This document shows positions 1 to 6,135 of a stretch of DNA of 15,026 nt, one piece after another (the first letter of the stretch is position 1; each line of letters opens with the position of its first letter). The notes below the pieces were generated by a model, which saw only the letters and a program-made list of their open reading frames with translations, searched no databases and had not been told where the DNA came from. Origin of the DNA: an uncultured Saprospiraceae bacterium (GTDB lineage: Bacteria > Bacteroidota > Bacteroidia > Chitinophagales > Saprospiraceae); the NCBI GenBank assembly GCA_937894165.1, contig CALCSX010000135.1:1-15026 (forward strand), in the 5' to 3' direction. The position numbers and the translations under genes were made by a program.

Positions 1-29
1 TGTTCAGTTTTAATTGCTTTTATCTCCAT
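1..29 (-). CDS. HigA-like antitoxin, N-terminal start only (partial)
   Basis: Only nine full codons lie inside the window, reading MEIKAIKTE and then CA, which would begin a Q or H codon. This start resembles the N-terminus of the small helix-turn-helix antitoxins of the HigA family, which often begin M-[EKL]-[IL]-K-x-I-K-T-E. The ATG lies one base after a TGA stop that closes what looks like a HigB C-terminus, the usual tight higB-higA arrangement with toxin first. HigA binds and neutralises the HigB mRNA interferase and represses its own operon. The assignment rests on a very short stretch plus gene order, so it is tentative; the rest of the gene lies outside the window. Confidence 0.45.
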
Positions 30-30
30 A

Positions 31-165
31 TCAAATGCTGTTTGCGTCTATTTTAGCAACCGTTACCCAATAATCCTTTTCCACATAAACGTCTCTTATG
101 TCGAGATATTCTGCTGTGGCAAGGATTGCATCTTGTAGTAATTCTTTGTTGGTATGTAAATTCAT
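31..165 (-). pseudogene. Truncated AbiEii nucleotidyltransferase toxin fused to a HigB-like tail
   Basis: This 44-codon frame starts one base after the stop of the DUF6088 gene, exactly where an AbiEii/AbiGii-type toxin gene is expected. Residues 1-35 look like the N-terminus of that toxin family, including DVYVEKDYWVT. The resemblance stops there: the nucleotidyltransferase active-site region (typically a GGTALxK motif soon after) is absent. The remaining codons, ending AKIDANSI, resemble the C-terminus of HigB toxins (typically YDKIDANTI), and a HigA-like start follows at once. I infer a deletion or recombination that joined the 5' end of abiEii in frame to the last codons of higB and removed both catalytic parts. 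The product should have no toxin activity. A short real gene of unknown function is less likely. Confidence 0.65.
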
Positions 166-166
166 C

Positions 167-892
167 TCAGTTAATGTTCCATTCTGGTGCTGTTGGTAAT
201 GTTTCTTTCTTTATTCCGAGTTTATAGGTGGTCAACGGATTCAATTTTGATCTCAGTTTATCAAGACCGTTCATTTTCTTTGATAGTTCCAATATGGCTC
301 CCAATAGTGCTGTTGCTCGTGGTGGGTATTTCAATGCATACAGGATTATTTTTCTTTGATCATTTTCAGATAGCTTGCTTATTTTGTTCTTCAGTAGCGC
401 AATGGCTGATTTCTTGTCTAGGTCGGGAATGGTCTTAAAATCTTTTAACGCATCCAAAATTTCTAGCAGGCAATAGTTTTCATTGGTTACATCCACATAG
501 CTTATAACCGGTTTGACATGTGTTTTCCCTATTTTGGTAGTTACCCGTTTAACTTTGCTGGCTACCTTGATGGTTTTGGGAACCTGCGTGGTCAAGCCCA
601 TTCGATTGTATAATGATCCTCCGGTAATGTATGCAATGCGTTTTCCATCCTGAAAGAGATATGGTTTAAGTAGTTCTTCTTCCGGTGGCCGGAGTTCACC
701 AAAAGCAGATTGTTTAGGTTTGTAGAATACTCCGGTAGACGCTCTTTTGATCATTCCTTTCTTAATCAATCGCTCAATCGCTTTCGCGGCAGCACTGTAC
801 TCAGACTGATCAATGCCCAACTGTTGATACTTGAAGGTAGTTCCTTCCTGCATCCTGTTGATATTGCGTTCTATTTTTTCTGCTACCTTCAT
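167..892 (-). CDS. DUF6088 family protein, AbiEi-like type IV antitoxin
   Basis: The protein has 241 residues. It begins MKVAEKIERN, followed by a helical DNA-binding region (about residues 12-55: GTTFKYQQLGI, then AAAKAIERLIKKGMIKRAS and GVFYKP). This is typical of the DUF6088/AbiEi-like group, which represses and counteracts a co-encoded nucleotidyltransferase. The frame stays open 39 codons further upstream, but a good promoter (TTG at 949-951, TATCTTTG at 922-929) lies inside that extension, so I take the ATG at 890-892. The gene is followed after one base by a truncated toxin remnant, so the antitoxin seems to have outlived its partner. The C-terminal half (about 120-241) is basic and mostly helical. 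Family assignment is fairly safe; present function is unknown because the toxin is broken. Confidence 0.75.
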   Translation of the reverse strand: MKVAEKIERNINRMQEGTTFKYQQLGIDQSEYSAAAKAIERLIKKGMIKRASTGVFYKPKQSAFGELRPPEEELLKPYLFQDGKRIAYITGGSLYNRMGLTTQVPKTIKVASKVKRVTTKIGKTHVKPVISYVDVTNENYCLLEILDALKDFKTIPDLDKKSAIALLKNKISKLSENDQRKIILYALKYPPRATALLGAILELSKKMNGLDKLRSKLNPLTTYKLGIKKETLPTAPEWNIN

Positions 893-921
893 TGATTGAA
901 TAAGATATTGCTTAACGGAAG

Positions 922-951
922 CAAAGATAAGAAAGTGTAGTGGTTTGTCAA
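922..951 (-). promoter_or_regulatory. Bacteroidota-type promoter of the DUF6088 gene
   Basis: On the minus strand TTG (949-951) is separated by exactly 19 bases from TATCTTTG (922-929), which matches the -7 consensus TAnnTTTG of Bacteroidota sigma-70 promoters. The expected transcription start falls about 20-25 bases before the ATG at 892. It fixes the gene start and argues against the longer open frame. Confidence 0.65.
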
Positions 952-1015
952 GTATCTTGCGCAAAATACTTGACATTATAGGTCGGGTTTCTAAAAAGGG
1001 ATTAGCCACTTGTTA

Positions 1016-1061
1016 TTAATATTTGGAGCTAAATCCAAGTTCAATTTAGGGAAAATATTAA
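1016..1061. other. AT-rich hairpin upstream of the DUF6088 gene
   Basis: TTAATATTT (1016-1024) pairs with AAATATTAA (1053-1061), and inside it TAAAT pairs with ATTTA around a nine-base loop. It lies between the promoter of the DUF6088 gene and the left end of the cassette array. Role unknown; AT-rich DNA can give such pairing by chance. Confidence 0.3.
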
Positions 1062-1128
1062 AATGTGAGGATGAATTGGGGTGATAAAGTAGAGAGTAAG
1101 ACTGAAAAAGTAAGTATGGGCTCATTTT

Positions 1129-1156
1129 TTTGCTAAAGTGGAGGGTAGTTAGCAAA
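1129..1156. other. Hairpin at the left edge of the cassette array
   Basis: TTTGCTAA (1129-1136) and TTAGCAAA (1149-1156) form a perfect 8-bp stem with a 12-base loop. The adjoining GTTTGCTAA on the minus strand could be the right half of the last attC or the start of a lost cassette, but no matching full structure is seen. It could equally act as a weak terminator. Confidence 0.3.
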
Positions 1157-1219
1157 CTCCCTTGAGGGCTTCAAATTGTTGGCCTCTCGGCACGCCGAAT
1201 ACTTTGTTGTTGTGGGGTG
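1150..1219 (-). other. Putative degenerate attC closing cassette 1
   Basis: The left core CCACAAC (minus, 1215-1209) is complementary to GTTGTGG at the start of the same cassette. Beyond it come a small TCGGC-GT-GCCGA hairpin and then GTTTGC near 1156-1151 as a possible right core. The inner arms do not pair well, so the site is probably decayed or wrongly bounded. It would be the last site of the array. Confidence 0.35.
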
Positions 1220-1231
1220 TTCTTTGCTTAT

Positions 1232-1648
1232 TCAGAAATCTTCCACTAAAATATCATATTGGTAAGAATAAGAATATATCCCATTAATATAATCAGTTTG
1301 TCCTCCTGTGTAACTATCAAGGCTAAAAGGATTCTTCCCATTCAAATTGGCATGATATATTTGTTGAATAGAGTCCCTGTAAATGAAGATTATGGTATCT
1401 ATATATGAATGAACAAATGGAGGTGGAGCAACTGATTGATCTTCGAAATAATAATGAAATATTTTTGATTCATTGATATCTATATCTACAGTATCCACAG
1501 AATTGTCGTAACCAATCATATGCAGAATAATTTCAGAATCAGTATTGTTTTTAATTATGTAATCTACGGATGCCCCTGGTTCAGGAGAGCAGGAAAAAAT
1601 GAGGCCTATTATTATTAAAAGTAACAAGTTAATCTTTTTTTTCTTCAT
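1232..1648 (-). CDS. Small putative lipoprotein (cassette 1)
   Basis: The product has 138 residues. Residues 1-20 form a signal peptide: a lysine run (MKKKK), a hydrophobic stretch rich in L and I, then IFSC, an acceptable Bacteroidota lipobox with the acylated Cys at about 19. The mature part is acidic, rich in D, Y and I, and predicted mainly beta; it includes SVDYIIKNNTDSEIILHMIG, which looks like the start of a beta-sandwich. I do not recognise a family. The frame stays open upstream without a signal-like start, so the ATG before MKKKK is chosen. The gene is the only one in its cassette; the CCACAAC core follows the stop by 12 bases. It is likely exported and anchored in a membrane. Confidence 0.7.
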   Translation of the reverse strand: MKKKKINLLLLIIIGLIFSCSPEPGASVDYIIKNNTDSEIILHMIGYDNSVDTVDIDINESKIFHYYFEDQSVAPPPFVHSYIDTIIFIYRDSIQQIYHANLNGKNPFSLDSYTGGQTDYINGIYSYSYQYDILVEDF

Positions 1649-1717
1649 AATATTTATTGTTGAAAGTTTAGAATTACTTAATTTTAATAGTGTAAATCTA
1701 TACTTATCTAGAATACA

Positions 1718-1976
1718 CCACAACTTGTTTATTTGCGCAACTCCTCTCCCCACACTTCCCCATATTTCCACCTTACTCGAACCCAAAATAAAGAAAAATT
1801 CGAAATTATTTTAAAAAACTGAATGGACTGTGGGTATTCGTATAAGTTACACCTAATTTGGATGAATTCAATTGTATCGCTACCGGAAGTTCTGCTCAAA
1901 GGGTTATTCATCGGCTCCACGGAGGGATTCGAAGTGTATGGCTTGTAGGGACGACGAAAATTTAGTTGTTATGGGC
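1718..1976 (-). repeat. Long attC-like site of cassette 2 (copy A of the long repeat)
   Basis: On the minus strand it runs from core GCCCATAAC (1976-1968), through AACTAA, to AAATAAACAA and core GTTGTGG (1724-1718). Its interior matches copy B (4235-4540) over most of its length, for example ACCTAATTTGGATGAATTCA, AAACTGAATGGAC, GGGATTCGAAGTGT and CGCAAATAAAC, but lacks an insert of roughly 50 bases present in copy B. TAAC pairs with GTT-side bases at the outside. CACTTC and GAAGTG can pair further in. At about 260 nt it is far longer than ordinary attC sites (roughly 60-150). Confidence 0.55.
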
Positions 1977-1987
1977 TGCCTTTCTTG

Positions 1988-2575
1988 TCATTCAATTATT
2001 TTTAATTGTCTGGCTAAGTCCATGTTTGTCGTAACAAGGAGGTTGTCCATTAAAGTATAAATTTCATTTTCTTCGTCACGTTTAAATTCAGAAGCACTTA
2101 ATATAATTGTCTTACCGTTTTCCATTTTAATTTCAAAAGTCTGTGGATATGTAGTATAAACTTTGTTAGAACCGTTAAGATTTGAAGTCCAAGTTTCTTC
2201 CCAAATAATTTTGAAGTCAATAACTTTTTGCCCAATTACATCAGACCATTTTTGATCGACAGAAACATCCCATTTCTGTTCGTAGTCATTTGTCGTTTCA
2301 GATAGATCAAGCAGTTTTGATTGAAGTCCGTAACAGATAAAGGTGTTGTCCCAAAAAACGTAAATGGTTTTGTTGTCTGTTTTGAAATAAACAGAGTGGT
2401 CAATTGTGTCAATGTCTGGATACTTTGTCTGGTAATATGGTTCAGGATTAATATTGTTTCCATCATCGTCAGCAAAATATTTTAGTTCTCCGTAAATAAC
2501 CGCACTAATTATCTGTCCAACAAACATTTGTCGGCAGTCATTTTCGTATGTGATATGTTTGTCTGTTAGTGTCAT
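1988..2575 (-). CDS. Hypothetical protein (cassette 2)
   Basis: A 195-residue acidic, soluble protein with no signal peptide or membrane segment, and no family I recognise. It is rich in aromatic residues, D and T. Segments such as HSVYFKTDNKTIYVFWDN, TYPQTFEIKMENGKTIILSA and DFKIIWEETWT suggest a mainly beta fold with a helical end (LMDNLLVTTNMDLARQLKII). The ATG is only 17 bases after the cassette start GTTATGGGC, leaving no room for a promoter, so expression would depend on read-through from upstream. The stop precedes the left core GCCCATAAC of its attC by about ten bases. One compact gene of unknown function between two recombination cores is typical of cassette content. Confidence 0.7.
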   Translation of the reverse strand: MTLTDKHITYENDCRQMFVGQIISAVIYGELKYFADDDGNNINPEPYYQTKYPDIDTIDHSVYFKTDNKTIYVFWDNTFICYGLQSKLLDLSETTNDYEQKWDVSVDQKWSDVIGQKVIDFKIIWEETWTSNLNGSNKVYTTYPQTFEIKMENGKTIILSASEFKRDEENEIYTLMDNLLVTTNMDLARQLKIIE

Positions 2576-2583
2576 TTAAGGTT

Positions 2584-2652
2584 GCCCATAACTGCTGGCA
2601 CTGGTAACGGACGCAGCGTTAGCAAGTCTGTCCGTCCAGTGCATTGTTACCT
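2584..2652 (-). other. Compact attC site of cassette 3
   Basis: Read on the minus strand: AGGTAAC, AAT, the arm GCACTGGACGGAC, a 17-base terminal loop, GTCCGT, two unpaired bases TA, CCAGTGC, CAGCA, GTTATGG. This gives an outer TAAC/GTTA stem, an unpaired spacer, a 13-bp inner stem with a two-base bulge on one arm, and a variable loop. That is the architecture of attC sites, including extrahelical bases on one arm. The left core AGGTAAC complements GTTACCT at the start of cassette 3, and the right core GTTATGG opens cassette 2. The 533-residue gene ends inside its loop. Confidence 0.65.
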
Positions 2653-4220
2653 GTCGTAATTTTTGAATAAATATCAATATTATTATCAATTCTGATTAAT
2701 ACTAAAGTATCATTAAATTGATTATAATGTATCTGTTTTACACTTTTGAGTATCTTGACTAATTCAAAAGAATTATTAAAAATTAAAACATCTTCTCTAA
2801 TTAGTAATCCAAATAAATCTAAAGAATTCATTATACATATTTGTTTCACATCATTTGCGAATTCTGTTGATGGTGGAGCACCTTTAAAGGTATATTCGTG
2901 AGGCAGGGAGAGTTCCTTTCTTTCGAATTTGGTTGTGTCCCAAACAACATTCTTAGCGTGGCAAGCACATGCTAAAATATATTTATCTTTCAAAATGAAC
3001 TTTGCTTGATTTACTCCGAAATTATGAGAAACTTTATAATCATCTTTGTATCCTTCTCTAAAAGTTTCATGTGCCCATAAGACCTTTTTATCTCTTGTTC
3101 TTGTATCAATCAGGTAACTCTTCGTATCGTAACCACCAGTAAAGATATAGGAACTATCTTGGTTTAAACATGTTGCAGAAAAATATGCATTGGTGGGTAT
3201 TAGATCTATAAAATTCTTGTGAAATACATCATTTTTATGTTCATACTCAGATTCTTCTAATAGTGATAAGTTCAAATCCCATTTACTTAAAATATTTTGG
3301 TGATGTTTTATTAAAATTGAGTCTTTCTGAAAGTCTATACCCCTTTCATGATCCATCATCAAAATAGAGTTATAGTCAACTGGTGGAATAATTTTTGTAA
3401 AAGAACCTAAAAGACTGAAAATATGTTGACCTAACGTGATGTCATTTTTTATATTTTTATTAATAGTAACTATCGTTTTATTTCTTGAAGGATTAATTTT
3501 ATCTTTAAATAGTATCTCATATTTATACTCAATTTCTGTCATTGATTGACTAAAAAATGAAAGATTGCTGACTTGATCTTCTGTTTCTATTTGTTTATTT
3601 AGTTTACGATATAAATCTGTATATAATATTTTAGATTCTTCATATTGACCAGAATAATAGAGTAAATCAGCTTTTACTATATGAGGTATGTTGTTGAAAT
3701 CCAATAGTGATTTAATTTCGTCGAGTTCAGAATAATCTGGAATTATATCATTTGAAATGATATGACTTAAATCTGAAATTTTGTATGATATATTTTGGCT
3801 TGTATTTCTTGAAATTAGGCTTGTAACATTAATTTTGAAGTATTTTGCAGCTGAAGGTTCATAGAAATCACTTGGCTGAAAAATTTCAGTTGAAATTTTT
3901 GAATAGAAACTATATGCCTTAAATTTAGAGTTAGTAAGGTTTGTCGAATTTTTTTTAAATATTTTTTTATGCCATTTATCAAATTCCGAAAGTTGAAAGC
4001 TAGTCCTTAAATTATAATTAAAAATCAGCTCATCATTTTCATTAAGTTGTATAGGTTGGCTTATATTGTAAACGTATATTACAATATCCATCACTTTTCC
4101 TTTTCGGATAAAACATGATTTAGAACTAAGGAACTTAAAATTAAATTTCTCTAGTATTGGATTAAGCTCATTAATGCAAATCTCATTTAATATTCTCTTT
4201 TCCGTTTCTCTCTTTATCAT
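2619..4220 (-). CDS. Large hypothetical protein with beta-propeller-like C-terminus (cassette 3)
   Basis: A 533-residue soluble protein, large for an integron cassette. Residues about 1-130 (RILNEICINELNPILEKFNF, then SCFIRKGKVMDIVIYVYN) resemble DUF4304-like domains of unknown function. Residues about 180-215 contain a TPR-like helix pair (HIVKADLLYYSGQYEESKIL). From about 340 to 520 there are WD-like beta segments: SATCLNQDSSYIFTGGYD, then VNQAKFILKDKYILACAC with VVWDT, then VLIFNNSFELVKIL, and finally IDNNIDIYS. They suggest part of a propeller, probably used for protein contacts. The ATG is 21 bases after the cassette start GTTACCT. The last residues (from about GNNALDG) are encoded by the attC itself, with the TAA in its loop. 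The domain reading is by eye and tentative. Confidence 0.65.
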   Translation of the reverse strand: MIKRETEKRILNEICINELNPILEKFNFKFLSSKSCFIRKGKVMDIVIYVYNISQPIQLNENDELIFNYNLRTSFQLSEFDKWHKKIFKKNSTNLTNSKFKAYSFYSKISTEIFQPSDFYEPSAAKYFKINVTSLISRNTSQNISYKISDLSHIISNDIIPDYSELDEIKSLLDFNNIPHIVKADLLYYSGQYEESKILYTDLYRKLNKQIETEDQVSNLSFFSQSMTEIEYKYEILFKDKINPSRNKTIVTINKNIKNDITLGQHIFSLLGSFTKIIPPVDYNSILMMDHERGIDFQKDSILIKHHQNILSKWDLNLSLLEESEYEHKNDVFHKNFIDLIPTNAYFSATCLNQDSSYIFTGGYDTKSYLIDTRTRDKKVLWAHETFREGYKDDYKVSHNFGVNQAKFILKDKYILACACHAKNVVWDTTKFERKELSLPHEYTFKGAPPSTEFANDVKQICIMNSLDLFGLLIREDVLIFNNSFELVKILKSVKQIHYNQFNDTLVLIRIDNNIDIYSKITTGNNALDGQTC

Positions 4221-4234
4221 ATTTTTTTTATGTT

Positions 4235-4540
4235 AGGTAACTAGTTTATTTGCGCACCTCCTCCTCCCCACTTCCCCATATTTCCACCTTCCCCGACCCC
4301 AAATTAAAGAAAAAATCGAAATTATTTTAAAAAACTGAATGGACCGGGTGTATTCATATAAGTTCCACCTAATTTGGATGAATTCAGTCGTATCGCTACC
4401 GGAAGGTCTGTTCATTGAGTTTTATTCATTCTTAGTTTAGGATTTTAATGGCATTCATGAATTAAAATTTCATCGGGCTCCAAGGAGGGATTCGAAGTGT
4501 TTGGCTTGCCGGTACGAGGAACGCTTAGTTGTTATGCCTC
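4235..4540 (-). repeat. Long attC-like site of cassette 4 (copy B of the long repeat)
   Basis: It runs on the minus strand from GAGGCATAAC (4540-4531), then AACTAAGCGTTCCTCG, to GTGCGCAAATAAACTA and core GTTACCT (4241-4235). The outer TAAC pairs with GTTA. Next to the unpaired spacer, GCG with CCTC can pair with GAGG with CGC, and further in CACTTC pairs with GAAGTG, as in a long attC stem. Compared with copy A it has extra sequence at about 4405-4470 containing its own TTTTAAT/ATTAAAA pairing. The minus strand has four GGGG runs between about 4265 and 4300. The TAA stop of the cassette 4 gene overlaps the left core. Confidence 0.55.
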
Positions 4541-5068
4541 GTTTTTATATCTGTCATAATAATTATTCAATGTTTTGATTAATCTGTCCGAACTGATTTC
4601 AAGTCCGGAAGCTGCAATATTGAAAGGCGAATTGTAATTATTAATATTAAACTGCATCAATTTTCGTCTAAATCCGCTCGTCTCTTTGTCGAGCCAATAA
4701 TCAGGGTTATTAACTCCAATAATTACAATTCTTGTGCTATGGATTTTAATCTCCTCAATACCACTTATGTCTGTCCAAAGTAGATATTCAGTCAACGATC
4801 TTTTAGGATTTACATTTAGTCCTTTGGGATCAATAATTAATGCAATTTCTGACTTAATCAATCTTTTTATTCCAATAAAAATTCCTAGTCCGAAGAAAAG
4901 TATAGAGGCAATTCCAATTCCTCGAGTTAAAATTGGATTTCTAGCTCTCCAACCAGTCAGGTTGTCTGCTTCCAAGAGTAGCCAAATTCCTAAAGCGACG
5001 AATGTAATTGAACCAATCAATATTAACAACGATTTCTTTTTACTTGAATAAATTTCAATTCTTTCCAT
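4532..5068 (-). CDS. STM3941-like two-helix membrane protein (cassette 4)
   Basis: The protein has 178 residues. It starts MERIEIYSSKKKS, followed by a hydrophobic helix at about 13-33 (LLILIGSITFVALGIWLLLE) and a second at about 50-68 (IGIASILFFGLGIFIGI). The C-terminal part (about 72-178) is a PH-like soluble domain: SEIALIIDPKGLNV, LLWTDISGIEEIKI and ISSDRLIKTLNNYYDRYKN. This layout and the start fit the STM3941 family of small bacterial membrane proteins of unknown function. The ATG is 31 bases after the cassette start GTTATGCCTC, and the stop TAA is part of the left core GAGGCATAAC. No promoter is visible. The family call is from memory and moderately secure; the topology is clear. Confidence 0.7.
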   Translation of the reverse strand: MERIEIYSSKKKSLLILIGSITFVALGIWLLLEADNLTGWRARNPILTRGIGIASILFFGLGIFIGIKRLIKSEIALIIDPKGLNVNPKRSLTEYLLWTDISGIEEIKIHSTRIVIIGVNNPDYWLDKETSGFRRKLMQFNINNYNSPFNIAASGLEISSDRLIKTLNNYYDRYKNEA

Positions 5069-5084
5069 TTCGGTCAGTCTTTTT

Positions 5085-5155
5085 AAAATGAGGCATAACG
5101 ATCTAGTGATTTAGAGTTGATTTGATAATAGCCAATCTCATATCATTTGTAATTA
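5085..5155 (-). other. Putative attC between cassettes 5 and 4
   Basis: The right core CGTTATGC opens cassette 4. The left part (TTACAAATGATATGAG, just after the stop of the cassette 5 gene) lacks an AAC core and only partly complements the start GATATGTAA of cassette 5. A weak inner stem GAGATTGG/CAAATCAACTC is possible. I regard this site as degenerate. Confidence 0.35.
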
Positions 5156-5740
5156 CCGGTTGTATTTTCTCTTATTCGATATCATTAAGTCTACTTCTTC
5201 GTTTTTATTTGAAAGTGCCATTCTGATTTCATCTTCTGTTAGTTTTAGTATTTTGCTCCATTCAGCTGAAGTTTGAGTAAAAACGATTGAAGCAAAATAT
5301 TCATTTGAGTAATTGCTTGCTTTATAAAGTATATATTCCCAGTGTTTTCTTTTAATTTCAACAACATCAATTAGTCTCTGCTCGTACTCAATTCGAATTG
5401 TTTTAATTATGAAAATATTTTCTGGAAGGTGAATTATACCTGGTTTGACAGATTCAATTCTATTTATTAGTAGTTCTTGAATATCTAATTTACTTAGATT
5501 CAAAAACTTGTCTTTGATAACCCAAGAAGTTGTCAATGTTTGAGACAAATCAAAGAATGCTCTTATATCTGATTCTATACTTATGTAGATTCCGCTTTTA
5601 CTTTTAACTTTTTGAGGAACAGTTAGGTCTTGAATTTTAGGTAAGTCATCATTTACAATAAGCTGTTTGAGAAGTTGAAGTTTTTCAATCTCACCTTCTA
5701 CAATTACTGGGTTTTTATATGTCGTTAATTTAATATTCAA
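5153..5740 (-). CDS. Hypothetical protein (cassette 5)
   Basis: A 195-residue soluble protein with no recognised family. It has no signal peptide or membrane segment and a basic C-terminus (SNKRKYNR). Residues 1-50 mix beta and helix (VEGEIEKLQLLKQLIVNDDL). The middle has ESDIRAFFDLSQTLTTSWVI. The C-terminal half has KHWEYILYKASNYSNEYFA and EWSKILKLTEDEIRMAL, suggesting an alpha/beta fold. The first plausible start is TTG at 5738-5740, with AGGAA eleven bases upstream; no in-frame ATG is nearby, so the start is uncertain. It would be the first gene of the array in the transcription direction. Its cassette ends are degenerate (GATATG at 5784 instead of GTT), so excision may no longer be possible. 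Confidence 0.6.
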   Translation of the reverse strand: MNIKLTTYKNPVIVEGEIEKLQLLKQLIVNDDLPKIQDLTVPQKVKSKSGIYISIESDIRAFFDLSQTLTTSWVIKDKFLNLSKLDIQELLINRIESVKPGIIHLPENIFIIKTIRIEYEQRLIDVVEIKRKHWEYILYKASNYSNEYFASIVFTQTSAEWSKILKLTEDEIRMALSNKNEEVDLMISNKRKYNR

Positions 5741-5778
5741 TTCGTTTATATTTCCTATTAGGTTTCTAATAATTTTTA

Positions 5779-5905
5779 CATATCTAGTTTATTTGCCCAA
5801 ATTTCTTCCCTCCTCCCTCTCCCCCCACTCCCCATCCCCACCCCCTAAATTACTCAAATTATTTAATTTCTCACAAAAAACTTAATTAACCGAATCTATT
5901 CGCCC
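5779..5905 (-). repeat. Diverged partial copy of the long attC tail; G-rich minus strand
   Basis: This stretch shares with copies A and B the order GAATA, AGTTTTTT, an AT-rich middle, GGGG-rich purine blocks and finally GCAAATAAACTAG, but has drifted. Between 5808 and 5845 the minus strand carries six or so runs of three to six G separated by one or two bases, a good G-quadruplex candidate. I infer an old attC of a lost cassette upstream of cassette 5. Confidence 0.45.
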
Positions 5906-6025
5906 CACCCCCCCCGCATCAGGGATAGCAGCGGACACGAGAGAGGAACGACCGAAGTAAAGCGGATAGCCCGACGACGTTCAGCTGCGACATACCAATG
6001 GAGTAGCTGCACGGCGGATGCCCCC
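5906..6025. other. GC-rich non-coding block
   Basis: A block clearly richer in G+C than its surroundings, with C8 at its left end and motifs such as GCATCAGGGATAGCAGCGGA, AGCGGATAGCCCG and GCACGGCGGATGCCCC. The frame that is open across it on the minus strand has no homology I recognise and reads through the adjacent terminator, so I do not call a gene. It looks like a dispersed intergenic element of the kind common in Cytophagales, but I cannot verify copies elsewhere. Confidence 0.35.
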
Positions 6026-6030
6026 TCAAT

Positions 6031-6073
6031 AAAAAACAAAAGAGCCCGTTCGCGAATCCAAACGAGCTCTTTT
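6031..6073 (-). terminator. Rho-independent terminator downstream of the TonB receptor gene
   Basis: On the minus strand AAAAGAGCTCGTT pairs with AACGGGCTCTTTT (one G-U pair) around a ten-base loop and is followed by GTTTTTT. It lies about 190 bases after the receptor stop, beyond the 124-bp hairpin element, and would end that operon. The symmetric A/T flanks might let it work from the right strand too. Confidence 0.75.
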
Positions 6074-6135
6074 GAGTGTATATTTTTTCTTAAAGTAATC
6101 TTATCTAGTGGCTGCAAGAAAACCTTTTGAAAAAC

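Larger units (their letters stand above)
1150..5784 (-). mobile_element. Integron-like gene-cassette array without integrase (CALIN-like)
   Basis: Five single-gene units run in the minus direction. Four begin with GTT-plus-bases whose reverse complement closes the same unit: GTTGTGG (1724) with CCACAAC (1215-1209); GTTATGGGC (2592) with GCCCATAAC (1976-1968); GTTACCT (4241) with AGGTAAC (2652-2646); GTTATGCCTC (5099) with GAGGCATAAC (4540-4531). Within an integron cassette the first bases pair with its own attC core, so this pattern is expected of cassettes and of little else. Start codons lie 17-76 bases after the GTT, leaving little or no room for promoters. The genes are AT-rich and mostly of unknown function, which also fits. 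The fifth unit has degenerate ends. The cores keep AAC/GTT but not the full RYYYAAC/GTTRRRY consensus. No integrase or attI is visible in the window. Confidence 0.65.

Noticed and set aside
893..1009. N-terminal extension of the DUF6088 frame
   Set aside because: A good TTG-N19-TATCTTTG promoter lies inside it, and the family start fits MKVAEKIERN at 892.
1910..1945. tRNA T-arm-like TTCGAATCCC in both long repeats
   Set aside because: The bases before it cannot form the T-stem with CCCTCC, and no acceptor, anticodon or D-arm is present.
1968..2592. Cassette 2 as a transposon with terminal inverted repeats
   Set aside because: The end sequences differ from unit to unit, the neighbouring unit's core lies within the same foldable spacer, and no transposase or target duplication is visible; the cassette model explains more.
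4233..4415. Short minus-strand open frames inside the long repeats (also at 1729-1920)
   Set aside because: They are similar only because the underlying repeat is; the frames differ in length and end in unrelated text, so they are unlikely to be genes.
5896..6117. Open frame on the minus strand over the GC-rich block
   Set aside because: It overlaps the receptor terminator and has no recognisable protein features; the block looks like an intergenic repeat.
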